From assembly GCA_023898385.1 (NCBI GenBank), contig CP060220.1, forward strand, positions 434,001 to 498,000: DNA of 64,000 nt. Direction: 5' to 3'. A program made the translations under genes and the position numbers. The notes beneath the pieces were generated by a model. That model saw nothing but the letters and a program-made list of their open reading frames with translations, was not told where the DNA came from and did not search any database. This document shows, piece after piece, positions 7,937-15,860 of the stretch. Every line of letters starts with the position of its first letter. The stretch's first letter is position 1. Source of the DNA: Pseudobdellovibrionaceae bacterium (lineage in GTDB: Bacteria; Bdellovibrionota; Bdellovibrionia; Bdellovibrionales; UBA1609).

Positions 7937-8434
7937 TCATCCTTCGATAGATCCTATGATGGCTTCGAAGTATTTCGTGAGATAGGCATTTAGATCTAGT
8001 TCTTTTGCCATAACCCCGATTTTTTTAAGTGTTGTTTGCTTCTGTTGAATTGCAATTCGAGCCGCTTTAATGGCAGTTCTTTCTCCGATTTTGCTGGCAA
8101 GCTTAAAACCCTCTGCGACGGCCCTTTCAATCGATACATTTCGAAAACCGTCGCCTTGGACAATTCCAACATTAAGAGGCGTTTTTGTTCTGATTAGCCG
8201 ATAACCCTTGCTGCTTGTTCGTTGTTCTGGCGGCACAAGAATCCATGTTTGCTGAGGCACTTGATTGGCAAGGTTATAATAAGAAAGAGCAGTGAGGCCA
8301 CCGACCACTGACTCTGGTCCGAACTTAGTGCAGGCAATCTGAAAATCAATTTCTCTAGGCGTTTTGGCCGGCCCCCGCGACCCGGTGTGACCCGATTCCA
8401 CGTGACAATATCCCCGATAGATAGGTGCTGCCAT
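7937..8434 (-). CDS. AbiEi-like antitoxin domain protein, probably 5'-truncated
   Basis: The 165-residue frame contains PREIDFQIACTKFG, VVGGLTALSYYNLANQVPQ and TWILVPPEQRTS, then FRNVSIERAVAEGFKLASKIG. This matches the core of AbiEi-type transcriptional regulators, the antitoxins of type IV AbiE systems. The usual N-terminal winged helix of about 50-60 residues is missing and is replaced by an unrelated-looking MAAPIYRGYCHVESG segment, and no AbiEii nucleotidyltransferase partner follows. It is therefore likely a decaying or repurposed copy. Position next to the 112-bp repeats fits an unstable accessory region. Confidence 0.6.
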   Translation of the reverse strand: MAAPIYRGYCHVESGHTGSRGPAKTPREIDFQIACTKFGPESVVGGLTALSYYNLANQVPQQTWILVPPEQRTSSKGYRLIRTKTPLNVGIVQGDGFRNVSIERAVAEGFKLASKIGERTAIKAARIAIQQKQTTLKKIGVMAKELDLNAYLTKYFEAIIGSIEG

Positions 8435-8480
8435 GCACGGGCAGCATTTCCGTTCAAACTAAAAAAATCGAGGAGGCATT

Positions 8481-8804
8481 ATGAAATTAAAAGATTTCAC
8501 AACGGAAGAGCTTTATGCGGGGGCTCTCAAACATTTAACAAAAGTGAAAGGCCCGGGGGCGCTGGCTGGTGCAGCGGCATCGACTGGCCACGAGGAGCAG
8601 AAGATAGAGCATTACGCTGCAGGCAACATCCATCGGCTCATGATCGGGGCTTATGCGCTTGATCTGCGGAATGATTTGAAAGCTGAAGACATCGAGATCA
8701 TTGATTTTATCAAGTATATCGAATTTGCAGGCAGCCAGGGCATGAGTTTTGACCGTTTTTTGCGCTATCTGGCCAAGCAGTACAGAAATTCTAAAGTCAG
8801 TTAA
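8481..8804 (+). CDS. hypothetical protein, helical, 107 aa
   Basis: A complete small frame with a strong GAGGAGG Shine-Dalgarno sequence before the ATG. The predicted protein is cytosolic and mostly helical (DFTTEELYAGALKHL; DIEIIDFIKYIEFAG; FDRFLRYLAKQY). No signal peptide, membrane span or metal motif is visible, and I do not recognise a family. It is followed by the RBS-hairpin of the lipoprotein gene, so it is probably not cotranslated with it. Confidence 0.65.
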   Translation: MKLKDFTTEELYAGALKHLTKVKGPGALAGAAASTGHEEQKIEHYAAGNIHRLMIGAYALDLRNDLKAEDIEIIDFIKYIEFAGSQGMSFDRFLRYLAKQYRNSKVS

Positions 8805-8852
8805 TGAGACAGACCGTATTTTTTTTCTTGTGCGTGACCTGATCTGACGTAC

Positions 8853-8899
8853 CCCCCTTTTAAGCTAAAAGTGAATCAAGGCTTTTAACTAAAAGGGGG
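8853..8899 (+). promoter_or_regulatory. long hairpin that sequesters the Shine-Dalgarno of the next gene
   Basis: Arms at 8853-8871 and 8882-8899 pair over 17 positions with one bulge and one mismatch. The outermost ten, CCCCCTTTTA against TAAAAGGGGG, are perfect. The 3' arm contains the AAGGGGG ribosome-binding site, five bases before the ATG at 8905, so the folded mRNA would hide it. There is no T-tract after the stem, which argues against a terminator. Translational control (thermosensor, protein or RNA switch) is inference. Confidence 0.6.
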
Positions 8900-8904
8900 A
8901 TCTT

Positions 8905-9480
8905 ATGAAGTCTTATTTATTATTAACACTGTCTTTGGTTTTTGCAGGTTGTGCCACACCAAAGGGTAGAGTGGTTCTGGATCGCGCTACCGATCGCGGG
9001 CGACCAGATTGGGTGGCTAGCACCAAAATGAGCTGGGTGGAGGGTGATTCCTATAAGTTTGTCGCCCGTCATACTATTCGGGGGGATGAGCGTGTAGCCG
9101 GCTGCTATCAACTGGCCCAGCTTGATACAAAGCAAGTGGTGCTGTCACAAATTTCAGACGACGTGCGGGGGTTAATCGACAACGCACAACAAAGTTTGAT
9201 GGAGGATTCAGAAAGCCTCCTCAGTCTCGTACGAAGCAGTAAATTTTCAGGCACTATCACTGGGCTGCGTATGGAAGAGTCCTACTATGAGCGCTATGTG
9301 ATTGGTGATCAAGAGCGTGTGGACTGCTTTGTGCTCGCATCAATAGAAAAGGCCCAATACAATATCACCAGGCAAAGAGTGCTACACAAAATTGTTGAGG
9401 TCGATCCACGGCTTAAAGACGCTATTTTAGAAAAACAAAAAGCTTTCTTAACTTCTGATCAGCAGGCTGGGCAGCTATGA
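8905..9480 (+). CDS. lipoprotein, LPP20-like domain
   Basis: A 191-residue lipoprotein: the signal sequence MKSYLLLTLSLVFAGCATP has a good lipobox (FAGC, Cys15). The mature part starts with a DRGRPDWV segment and continues with a mixed alpha/beta domain, a pattern seen in LPP20/FlgT-type envelope proteins. Two internal Cys (VAGCYQL, VDCFVL) could form a disulfide. It overlaps the next gene by ATGA. That gene also begins after its signal peptide with a similar WV...YKF segment, so the two products are likely homologous in their N-terminal domains and may interact at the outer membrane (inference). Confidence 0.7.
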   Translation: MKSYLLLTLSLVFAGCATPKGRVVLDRATDRGRPDWVASTKMSWVEGDSYKFVARHTIRGDERVAGCYQLAQLDTKQVVLSQISDDVRGLIDNAQQSLMEDSESLLSLVRSSKFSGTITGLRMEESYYERYVIGDQERVDCFVLASIEKAQYNITRQRVLHKIVEVDPRLKDAILEKQKAFLTSDQQAGQL

Positions 9481-10973
9481 TGCGAGCATGGGGTCTTTGG
9501 TCGATATTGTTTGTGAGTCATATGGTTTCACATGGGGCTTGGGCAAAGCCCTATTGGGTGGGTGCCAGGCCCCAGGCCGGTCATGAATACAAATTTTATG
9601 TGGGACGTGGTACGAGTGTATTTGGGGAGGCCGAGGCCTTTGAGAATGCGCGAAAAGATGCCCAAGAGTCCGCAATTCGTGAAAACTTTGGTGTGGAAAC
9701 TCATATTGCACAAGACGACTACTCCACTTTAAGCGAACAAGAATTTCTGCAAAGGCGGTCTGAGCGATCAAAGCTGGTACAGCTTCACGACTTCGAGTTG
9801 GTGGATCAATACATCGCTGAATCAAACAATATTGAAGTGTGGCTGCTATTTCGATACAAAATCTCAAGTATCGCTGCTGAAAAAAAGCGGCTCGCTGTAG
9901 GCAATCCGGCGACACCTGGCAGATGGGTGGCGGTGGGGGGTATAGATGCGCCCTACAAAACAACTGTTTATTTTTTCACTGAGCCACTGGGTGCAGAAGT
10001 TTTTTTGGATGGTAAGCGCTGGGGTGTCACACCTCTGACACTTCATGGCGTTATTGCGCCGGGGCGGCATAGTGTTGAACTTGACCACCCCCGCCATCAA
10101 AATGTTGTTGAAACCATCATCGTTGTATCAGGCCAAGAAACTCAAGTGGCCAAATCTCTCAGGCCAGCATGGGGCGATCTCACAATTGCGTCGGAGCCAC
10201 CGGGAGCGTCGGTAAAGATTGATGGTCGCCTCATGGGGGTCACGCCAATCAGTTTGACCCGTGTGCCCGCATTTAAGCCCGTTCATATTGACCTGACCCA
10301 TCCTGATTGTGAGTCAGTGACCCAGGTGGTGCAGGTTGAAAAATCCCAGCGCCGGTGGGTCAACGTAGCTTTGTCACGCAAGCCTTCCTATGCGGCTCGA
10401 ATGCCATCGGGAGGCCATCAAAGTGGTGCCAACACTTATCAACAGCTAGGTAGGCTAGAGCAGCACCAGGATGGATGGATAGTTGGCTTTTACGTGTCTG
10501 CCAATGATGCCACCAATGGCAATATTCCAGCATCGCAAGGTTACTATGGCATAGGGTTCACATTTGAAAACAGTTTTTCTAGCATTGCGGGATTGCGGCT
10601 GACCGTAGGCTACGATAGTAGCTTGGGTTACACTCCCGCTACTGGCGACAGTAGTGAATCCTACGCACTCACCGGCACAAGTTATGGTATTGGTCTGCCA
10701 TTTTATTTGGGTGAATCAAAGAGTAGTTGGTACTTGATGCCTGAAATAGGCCTTATTCAACACACCTACGAAAGCTACGACGTCGATATGTTCATCGACC
10801 CTATTTATGAAAAATTGGTGTCTCAAAGTAAGACCGGCATCACACTCGGGTATCAAAGCCTGTCAGACGCCTATCAGCTAAATTTGACCTACAATCTCTA
10901 TCAGCAACCCGGCGGCGGCCACTACGGCAGTTTGAGTGTTGGTCTGGCCATGGTGGGTTTTGTTCCAGATTAA
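9477..10973 (+). CDS. PEGA-domain protein with putative C-terminal beta-barrel
   Basis: A 498-residue exported protein. Residues 1-23 form a signal peptide (ends SHGAWA). An LPP20-like domain follows (KPYWVGARPQAGHEYKFYVG; FENARKDAQESAI). Two PEGA domains then come at about residues 165-300, each with the signature of a surface-exposed module: GAEVFLDGKRWGVTPLTL and GASVKIDGRLMGVTPISL. The last 180 residues alternate polar and aromatic residues and end in a strand with a hydrophobic terminus (LSVGLAMVGFVPD), suggesting an outer-membrane barrel or barrel-like sheet. It is translationally coupled to the lipoprotein gene upstream. It may serve as a peptidoglycan-outer membrane scaffold; the function is not known. 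Confidence 0.75.
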   Translation: MMRAWGLWSILFVSHMVSHGAWAKPYWVGARPQAGHEYKFYVGRGTSVFGEAEAFENARKDAQESAIRENFGVETHIAQDDYSTLSEQEFLQRRSERSKLVQLHDFELVDQYIAESNNIEVWLLFRYKISSIAAEKKRLAVGNPATPGRWVAVGGIDAPYKTTVYFFTEPLGAEVFLDGKRWGVTPLTLHGVIAPGRHSVELDHPRHQNVVETIIVVSGQETQVAKSLRPAWGDLTIASEPPGASVKIDGRLMGVTPISLTRVPAFKPVHIDLTHPDCESVTQVVQVEKSQRRWVNVALSRKPSYAARMPSGGHQSGANTYQQLGRLEQHQDGWIVGFYVSANDATNGNIPASQGYYGIGFTFENSFSSIAGLRLTVGYDSSLGYTPATGDSSESYALTGTSYGIGLPFYLGESKSSWYLMPEIGLIQHTYESYDVDMFIDPIYEKLVSQSKTGITLGYQSLSDAYQLNLTYNLYQQPGGGHYGSLSVGLAMVGFVPD

Positions 10974-11035
10974 ACATTGCGACCCCTCATGACTCACTGT
11001 CGGTCTATGATGATTTAACAAGAGGGGGCATTGAA

Positions 11036-11419
11036 ATGTCTAAGGTCATTAACTTAAAAAATAATTATCCATATATCATAATGAGAATTCAAAACAGTGT
11101 TTATGAAAAACACGAGGTGTGTTTTAACTCATTGGGGGCCATCGCTGAGCTAAAGGATCAGGGTCGTGATCGCGGGCAGTTGGTTTACAATATGCAACGG
11201 TCACCCTGGGCTGAGGATGGTTACATTGATGCCGCTACAGTTGAGGGATTGATTATTGTGGTTCAGCACATGGTGCAAAAGCGAAACCTGCGAGGGTGTC
11301 TCGTGACCGCACCGGATCGCTGTTACTACGTTGAAAAAGACGGATCAGTGGATTTTTCTTCGAAGCCACCAAGTGGAGGGATTGTGATCTTACCTGTCGG
11401 TGGGGTGGACGATGTTTGA
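11036..11419 (+). CDS. small hypothetical protein coupled to a secreted protease (family A, copy 1)
   Basis: A 127-residue cytosolic protein with GAGGGGG Shine-Dalgarno 7 nt before the ATG. It is homologous to the protein at 14664-15026: both have a YPY segment near the N-terminus, a central DGYI..(A/D)TVE motif and the shared APDRCYY(V/I)EKDGS near residue 100. Its stop lies 8 nt inside the following secreted-protease gene. The other copy is likewise fused by a stop/start overlap to a secreted nuclease. No family is recognised. A chaperone, inhibitor or regulator for the coupled enzyme is possible (inference). Confidence 0.7.
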   Translation: MSKVINLKNNYPYIIMRIQNSVYEKHEVCFNSLGAIAELKDQGRDRGQLVYNMQRSPWAEDGYIDAATVEGLIIVVQHMVQKRNLRGCLVTAPDRCYYVEKDGSVDFSSKPPSGGIVILPVGGVDDV

Positions 11420-12710
11420 TGTCTCAAAGTTTTTTCGTCTTTTCTTCGTATTGTTGTTGGTTGGTGCGCAAGACGCACTTGCCATTACTGGACCTGAGTA
11501 CTTTGAGTCGGCCAAAAAGTACACGGTAAAGGTACGAAACCGTGTTGGTGTGCCCCTGTATGGTGACGAAAAAGGTGTTTTTGAGGGTGCTGGTTTTCTA
11601 GTGGACAAAAGCCGAGGGTGGATTGTGACAAATGCCCATGTGGTGGGCCGGTCGCCCTCGGATCTGTTTGTGGGTTTTTGGAAGAGCCAATATGTAAACG
11701 CAAAGAAGCTCTACGTGGATCCCTTTTTGGATCTAGCCGTGATTGAAGTTAAGCCGGCAGACATCCCAGTGCAAAGCCAAGAAGCTGTGATGGATTGTCG
11801 GCAAAAAGTCCCTATTGGTCAACCCATCGGGGCCTTTGGGCACCCGTTGGGTTCCTATTTTTCTGGCACCACCGGCGTTGTCTCGGGTGAAATATCAAAC
11901 ATGCGCGCCATTCGTGGGGCCTACTTGCAAATTGACGCTGCCATTAACCCTGGCAACTCAGGTGGGCCACTGATTGATATGGAAAAAGGCCAGGTCATAG
12001 GCATCAATACCGCTTCACGTGGGGCGGCACAAAATACCAATTTCGCATTGAAAGTCAGTCAAGCTTGCAAGATAGTCGACCTTTTACGACAAGGCATCGA
12101 TCCATTGCCGCCCAGCCTTAACGTGGCCTTTGTGGACCAGCAAGAAGAGAGTCGGCATTTGCTGGTGGCAAAGGTCTATAAGGGCAAAGCGTTTCAGCCG
12201 GGGGATGAGATCTTGGCTGTGGGCAATGAGTCAGTGGAGACCGTGGCTGATCTTGTACACGTACTAAGGGGCCAAAGCGGCAAAGTCAGGTTTGCCGTTT
12301 TACGCGGTGGCAAGAAATCAAAAGTCATAGCACCTGTTGAAAGAACCCAAAGCCCGTTAGATATTAAGGCCATTTATGCCAATGGAGTTGTTTTTGAAGA
12401 AGAAAATCGTCGCGATTTTAAATTATTAAATAGTGGTAAAACCTTTGTGGCCGTCACTCACGTTGATAGCGGTAGCATAGGTGATTTGTTAAAGGTGAGT
12501 GAGGGTGATATTGTCGAGGCCGTTGATGGTGAATCTATGGGCAGCGTAGATAAATTGCGTGACATTCTTTTTAAGGCTAACGCCTCAGGCCAGTCCATTC
12601 GCTTTCAGATTAAACGACTCGAGCCGGAGCAGGATCGTGTGTTCACATATCACTTCATAGACTTTGTCCCGGCAAAGCCCCTATGGATCCGTGAGAAAGT
12701 GAACCCTTAA
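11412..12710 (+). CDS. HtrA/DegP-like trypsin-type serine protease with two PDZ domains
   Basis: A 432-residue exported serine protease (MFDVSKFFRLFFVLLLVG signal, cleavage near DALA). The catalytic triad is visible: His76 in VTNAHVVG, Asp107 in PFLDLAVIEV, Ser183 in NPGNSGGP. Two PDZ domains follow, marked by FQPGDEILAVGNESVET and VSEGDIVEAVDGESMGS. The C-terminus ends with LWIREKVNP and has no anchor. HtrA proteases act in periplasmic quality control or, in predators, on prey proteins. The ATG at 11412 is preferred over the GTG at 11400 because it directly begins the signal peptide. It overlaps the upstream small gene by 8 nt. Confidence 0.88.
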   Translation: MFDVSKFFRLFFVLLLVGAQDALAITGPEYFESAKKYTVKVRNRVGVPLYGDEKGVFEGAGFLVDKSRGWIVTNAHVVGRSPSDLFVGFWKSQYVNAKKLYVDPFLDLAVIEVKPADIPVQSQEAVMDCRQKVPIGQPIGAFGHPLGSYFSGTTGVVSGEISNMRAIRGAYLQIDAAINPGNSGGPLIDMEKGQVIGINTASRGAAQNTNFALKVSQACKIVDLLRQGIDPLPPSLNVAFVDQQEESRHLLVAKVYKGKAFQPGDEILAVGNESVETVADLVHVLRGQSGKVRFAVLRGGKKSKVIAPVERTQSPLDIKAIYANGVVFEEENRRDFKLLNSGKTFVAVTHVDSGSIGDLLKVSEGDIVEAVDGESMGSVDKLRDILFKANASGQSIRFQIKRLEPEQDRVFTYHFIDFVPAKPLWIREKVNP

Positions 12711-12722
12711 ATAACAAAAAGC

Positions 12723-13733
12723 TTACGCCGCCTTTTTATTGTAGTTTGATAAAATTGATTGGGCAGTCGTAAGAACGGCCTGTTTCAAACTGTCTGGGGC
12801 AACGACTGTGGCCGATGGGCCGAGGCTAAGCACCCAATGGACGAACTCCTCGTTTATTTTAACGTGCATTCTCAAAAATATGCCATCATGAGTGTTTACG
12901 ACGGTTTGCGAATTGTGCCATCGGCGTTCGGCAATAAAGGTGGCCATCGGGCCCTCCAGGGCAATTTCTACGTTGTCTGCTGTGCCCGTGTTTAGCACTC
13001 CGAAGGCATCTTTGAATAAATTTTCAGGACTCAGGCCTTCGCGTGAGTACTCTTTGGATGTGTCCATTTCAACGGATTTAATCCGCGCCAGTGCATAGGT
13101 TCGAGGTTCATTTTTGTTGAGGTCCTTTGCAATTAGGTACACACCACCATTGGCAAAGTACAGGCACTCAGGCCCCACCGTGCGAGTTGTTTCTTTGCCA
13201 GCACTCTCGCCACCTTCAGCGCGGTAGACCATCTTAAGTGGGTGGCCCTCTTCGATTCCGTTATAGACAGTGTCAAGCACAATGGGTTGAACGCTCGTGT
13301 GCCAGGTGATTCGCGGCCGAAACTTAATGTTGCCGACAAGCTCTGTAAAGGCTTCGATATTTGTGCCAAAGAGCTTCTCTAACTTGGTGAAAAGAGAATC
13401 AATTTCAGAAAAGACGGGGCTGCCTTTAAGGTGGTCGAGATTGTTTCTCACAATGTAGAGTGCGAACACTTCTTTGTAGGTGAATCGCACGTTTTTACTA
13501 ACCTTGGCGTATTCAGAAAGGCTGTAGACGGGCTTACCGTCACGGTCGATTTTGTTTAAATCAAAGCCGATTTCTTCAAGGCATTGTAAATCGCGTAGGA
13601 CCTGGCGTTTTGATACAGCATAACCATCTGCCTTTAAGCGATCTGTGAGTTCTCGAGCCGACAAGCCAAGCCGGCTCGTTTCAAGCAAGTGGAGCGCTCG
13701 TAGTGTGCGCAATGTGGTTTCATGCCGTGCCAT
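12723..13733 (-). CDS. WYL-domain transcriptional regulator
   Basis: This 336-residue protein has an N-terminal winged HTH (HETTLRTLRALHLLE; LSARELTDRLKADG; SKRQVLRDLQCLEEIGF) followed by a WYL domain (PLKMVYRAEG; GPECLYFANGGVYLIAKD; RTYALARIKSVEMD) and a WCX-like C-terminus. WYL regulators sense nucleic acids or nucleotides and often control DNA-damage or defence genes. ATG at 13733 is favoured; the frame extends to GTG at 13763. It is convergent with the protease gene and divergent from the small genes at 13908, which it may regulate (inference). Confidence 0.88.
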   Translation of the reverse strand: MARHETTLRTLRALHLLETSRLGLSARELTDRLKADGYAVSKRQVLRDLQCLEEIGFDLNKIDRDGKPVYSLSEYAKVSKNVRFTYKEVFALYIVRNNLDHLKGSPVFSEIDSLFTKLEKLFGTNIEAFTELVGNIKFRPRITWHTSVQPIVLDTVYNGIEEGHPLKMVYRAEGGESAGKETTRTVGPECLYFANGGVYLIAKDLNKNEPRTYALARIKSVEMDTSKEYSREGLSPENLFKDAFGVLNTGTADNVEIALEGPMATFIAERRWHNSQTVVNTHDGIFLRMHVKINEEFVHWVLSLGPSATVVAPDSLKQAVLTTAQSILSNYNKKAA

Positions 13734-13907
13734 CTTACATATCCCATCGGCGAACAGATCCACAGACTTTAGGTCTGCCGTCTTATTTATTATAGATTTC
13801 GCGCATGCCAGCTCAGGTCGTAGTAGCCACGACCCCTTGTGTCGCGATCGGCCTTTAGAATGAATGAAAGCGTAGAGCGAACGAATTAATCAAAAGGGGG
13901 CAAGTGC

Positions 13908-14267
13908 TTGGGCACGTGGCTGAAGCGTTACTATAGGAAAATCAAGATTATGAGCCAAACTCGAATATTGGGGCTCATGGTGCGGTTAGGGATACTGGAC
14001 CTAGACTTTGAGCAAGGCTTTGATTTTTTCACGGCACAAATTGAGATGGTAATCGTGCATTTTCGTTCATGGGTGATTTTTGTCCCGCTTGTAAAAACTG
14101 AAGACGGACTGCTCTTGAGGTTATCAACTAATCGTTATGTGGCCGTTAGTTACAGGGGTCAGGACGAGAACTTCTACTATTTTGTCAGCGCTGATGAAAC
14201 CGCATTTGCTGTTTATTCGCAAAGACCCTTAGGGCGAATTTTTCTTAACCAAAGGGAGAATCAATGA
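13908..14267 (+). CDS. hypothetical protein, 119 aa
   Basis: The frame opens with a TTG placed 7 nt after a strong AAAAGGGGG Shine-Dalgarno sequence; the first ATG (13950) has none. The protein has a beta-rich body (WVIFVPLVKTEDGLLLRLS; RYVAVSYRGQDENFYYFV) without signal peptide. No family recognised. Its stop (TGA at 14265) overlaps an ATG that has the best ribosome-binding site for the next gene but is in a different frame from it, so the downstream gene may carry a frameshift. Confidence 0.55.
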   Translation: MGTWLKRYYRKIKIMSQTRILGLMVRLGILDLDFEQGFDFFTAQIEMVIVHFRSWVIFVPLVKTEDGLLLRLSTNRYVAVSYRGQDENFYYFVSADETAFAVYSQRPLGRIFLNQRENQ

Positions 14268-14273
14268 GCGTGG

Positions 14274-14603
14274 GTGAAAAGGATCATGCAACGAGAGTCA
14301 GTAGGGAAAACGGAAAACCTTTACTCGGTGGTGGCACGAATGTCGGCACAAGACGATGAAAGACGTGTTGTTGTCGAGCGGCTTTCGGCATTGGGTTGTC
14401 CTCAGCCTGAGTTGGGCGGCGCTATTTTTATGAGGTTGAAAAGTTTAGAGCCAGGCGGTGGGTTTGACGATGTGACCGTCGACTCCATTCTTGGCGCTCT
14501 TGCTCGGCTTTACACATTTGAGATTTTTCATTTATATAAGTTTATCAACACCACAGCACAGCCGATGTCTTACCAGGTTATAAAACGCATGGGCCTTTTG
14601 TAG
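14274..14603 (+). CDS. hypothetical protein, 109 aa, start uncertain
   Basis: A helical cytosolic protein (ERRVVVERLSALGCP; VTVDSILGALARLYTFEIF). Possible starts are GTG 14274 or ATG 14286. The AAAGGGAG Shine-Dalgarno sequence upstream instead fits an ATG at 14264 that overlaps the previous stop, but that frame ends after 31 codons (14359). Either the upstream mini-ORF drives coupling, or one indel has separated the original start from this frame. No family is recognised. Confidence 0.45.
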   Translation: MKRIMQRESVGKTENLYSVVARMSAQDDERRVVVERLSALGCPQPELGGAIFMRLKSLEPGGGFDDVTVDSILGALARLYTFEIFHLYKFINTTAQPMSYQVIKRMGLL

Positions 14604-14663
14604 GGGGCGTGTGCGGCAAATGATTTAAGAACGTATAAAACGAAGTTACAAGGAGAAGACAAT

Positions 14664-15026
14664 ATGAAAGTAGATAAAAAACAGTATCCCTATTATTTGG
14701 TGTTGGACCCAAATGGCTATGAAGTGAGTCCAATTGAGGTGCGTCTTATCAAAGACGTTGAAGAACTTGTGGCGAACCCGCCAAAGGGTTCAATGACCCT
14801 TGCTACCATATACGACCCATTCGACAAGGACGGTTACATCACCGACGATACTGTGGAGTCAGTTGTCATTGGCTTGGGATCGGCGTGTGCCGGCCGTGGC
14901 CATCCGGTGTGTTTAGTTGTGGCACCTGATCGATGTTATTACATAGAAAAAGACGGGAGCTATAAAAAGTCATCGGACGTCCCAAAACATGAAGCACCCA
15001 ATGGCGCGAGCCGTAAAGCAAGTTAA
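14664..15026 (+). CDS. small hypothetical protein coupled to a secreted nuclease (family A, copy 2)
   Basis: A 120-residue protein homologous to 11036-11419 (shared YPY, DGYI.D.TVE and CLV.APDRCYY.EKDGS). An AAGGAG Shine-Dalgarno sequence lies before the ATG. Its stop codon overlaps the ATG of the following secreted SNase-like gene by one base (TAATG), so translation is almost certainly coupled. Divergence outside the shared motifs is large, which suggests an old duplication with each copy specialised to its own partner. Confidence 0.7.
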   Translation: MKVDKKQYPYYLVLDPNGYEVSPIEVRLIKDVEELVANPPKGSMTLATIYDPFDKDGYITDDTVESVVIGLGSACAGRGHPVCLVVAPDRCYYIEKDGSYKKSSDVPKHEAPNGASRKAS

Positions 15027-15532
15027 TGTCGATTAATAACAAAAACCTATGCACAATAGTAAATGTGGTGGTCATCTTAGTATTTCTTCAGTTTTTGTTG
15101 CCGGTCGTCGCTTCAGCCGATGAAACGAGTTGTGTGCACACGCCTGAGATGTTTGCGTGCGTGCAGTATGTTAAAAATTACGACGGCGATACTGTCACGT
15201 TTAATATCCCGGGCGTGCATCCACTGTTGGGCAAAAATATTGCGGTGCGGGTGGATGGCATTGACACAGCTGAAGTGAAAACCAAAAGCCATTGTGAAAA
15301 ACAAGCCGCTAGAATGGCCCGGCGTCTGGTTGCCAATGTTTTAGGGCGAGCCAAACGCATTGATTTAAAAAACATCAAGCGCGGCAAGTATTTTCGTGTG
15401 GTAGCTGATGTTGTCTATGATGGACAAAATCTAAAAGATATCCTTGTGAAAAACCGGCTCGCCTACAAATATGACGGCGGCCGCAAGCCAGCTATGGACT
15501 GGTGTGCCATCGGGCGCGAGCCGTCGCATTAG
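15026..15532 (+). CDS. secreted thermonuclease-like (SNase domain) protein
   Basis: A 168-residue protein with a signal peptide (hydrophobic stretch VVVILVFLQFLLPVVASA) and an SNase-like OB fold: the motif YDGDTVTF carries the first metal-binding Asp, IAVRVDGIDTAE the second acidic/Arg element, and RGKYFRVVADVVYDG plus LAYKYDGG the remainder. Staphylococcal-nuclease relatives hydrolyse DNA/RNA with Ca2+. Four Cys (SCVH, FACV, SHCE, DWCA) suggest disulfides in the periplasm or outside. It fits a scavenging or predatory digestive role (inference). Confidence 0.82.
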   Translation: MSINNKNLCTIVNVVVILVFLQFLLPVVASADETSCVHTPEMFACVQYVKNYDGDTVTFNIPGVHPLLGKNIAVRVDGIDTAEVKTKSHCEKQAARMARRLVANVLGRAKRIDLKNIKRGKYFRVVADVVYDGQNLKDILVKNRLAYKYDGGRKPAMDWCAIGREPSH

Positions 15533-15562
15533 TGGTTCTAACCGGTAGGCATCTCTTTACAT

Positions 15563-15850
15563 CTAAGCCACCTTGATCTGTACACTGAGGCCGAGGTTTT
15601 GCGCAATATCGATCAGCCTGTCAGTTGATATGTTTTTGATATTGCCATTCAAGATTGCGGTAATAACTGTACGCCCCACATGGGCCTTCTTCGCGGCCAC
15701 TTCATGGGTCCATTTTTTTTGCTTTATGACCTTTTCGATAGCAAGCACAAGGTTTCTTCTGGCTTCAACCTTATTTGCCTCAGAGGCAGGTAAGCCTAGG
15801 AGTCGACAAAGTTCTTTTGTGGATTTGACTTCAAAATACTCTTTACTCAT
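15563..15850 (-). CDS. XRE-family antitoxin-like protein (HigA-like)
   Basis: Starting at MSKEYFEVKST (ATG 15850), this 95-residue protein has an HTH: WTHEVAAKKAHVGRTVIT, then LNGNIKNISTDRLIDIAQNLG, typical of COG5606/HigA-like antitoxins. The longer frame upstream (to 15928) is unlikely because it lacks a ribosome-binding site and covers the preceding small ORF. The nested palindromes at 16031-16073 upstream of the operon fit autoregulation by this HTH (inference). Confidence 0.75.
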   Translation of the reverse strand: MSKEYFEVKSTKELCRLLGLPASEANKVEARRNLVLAIEKVIKQKKWTHEVAAKKAHVGRTVITAILNGNIKNISTDRLIDIAQNLGLSVQIKVA

Positions 15851-15860
15851 AACAAATCCT

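Noticed and set aside
8387..8662. 91-codon plus-strand frame overlapping the AbiEi-like gene and the 107-codon gene
   Set aside because: It crosses two better supported genes, has no ribosome-binding site and reads as shadow sequence.
8815..8899. T-rich run and inverted repeat as a terminator of the 107-codon gene
   Set aside because: The T-run (about 8818-8826) lies before the stem, not after it, on the plus strand.
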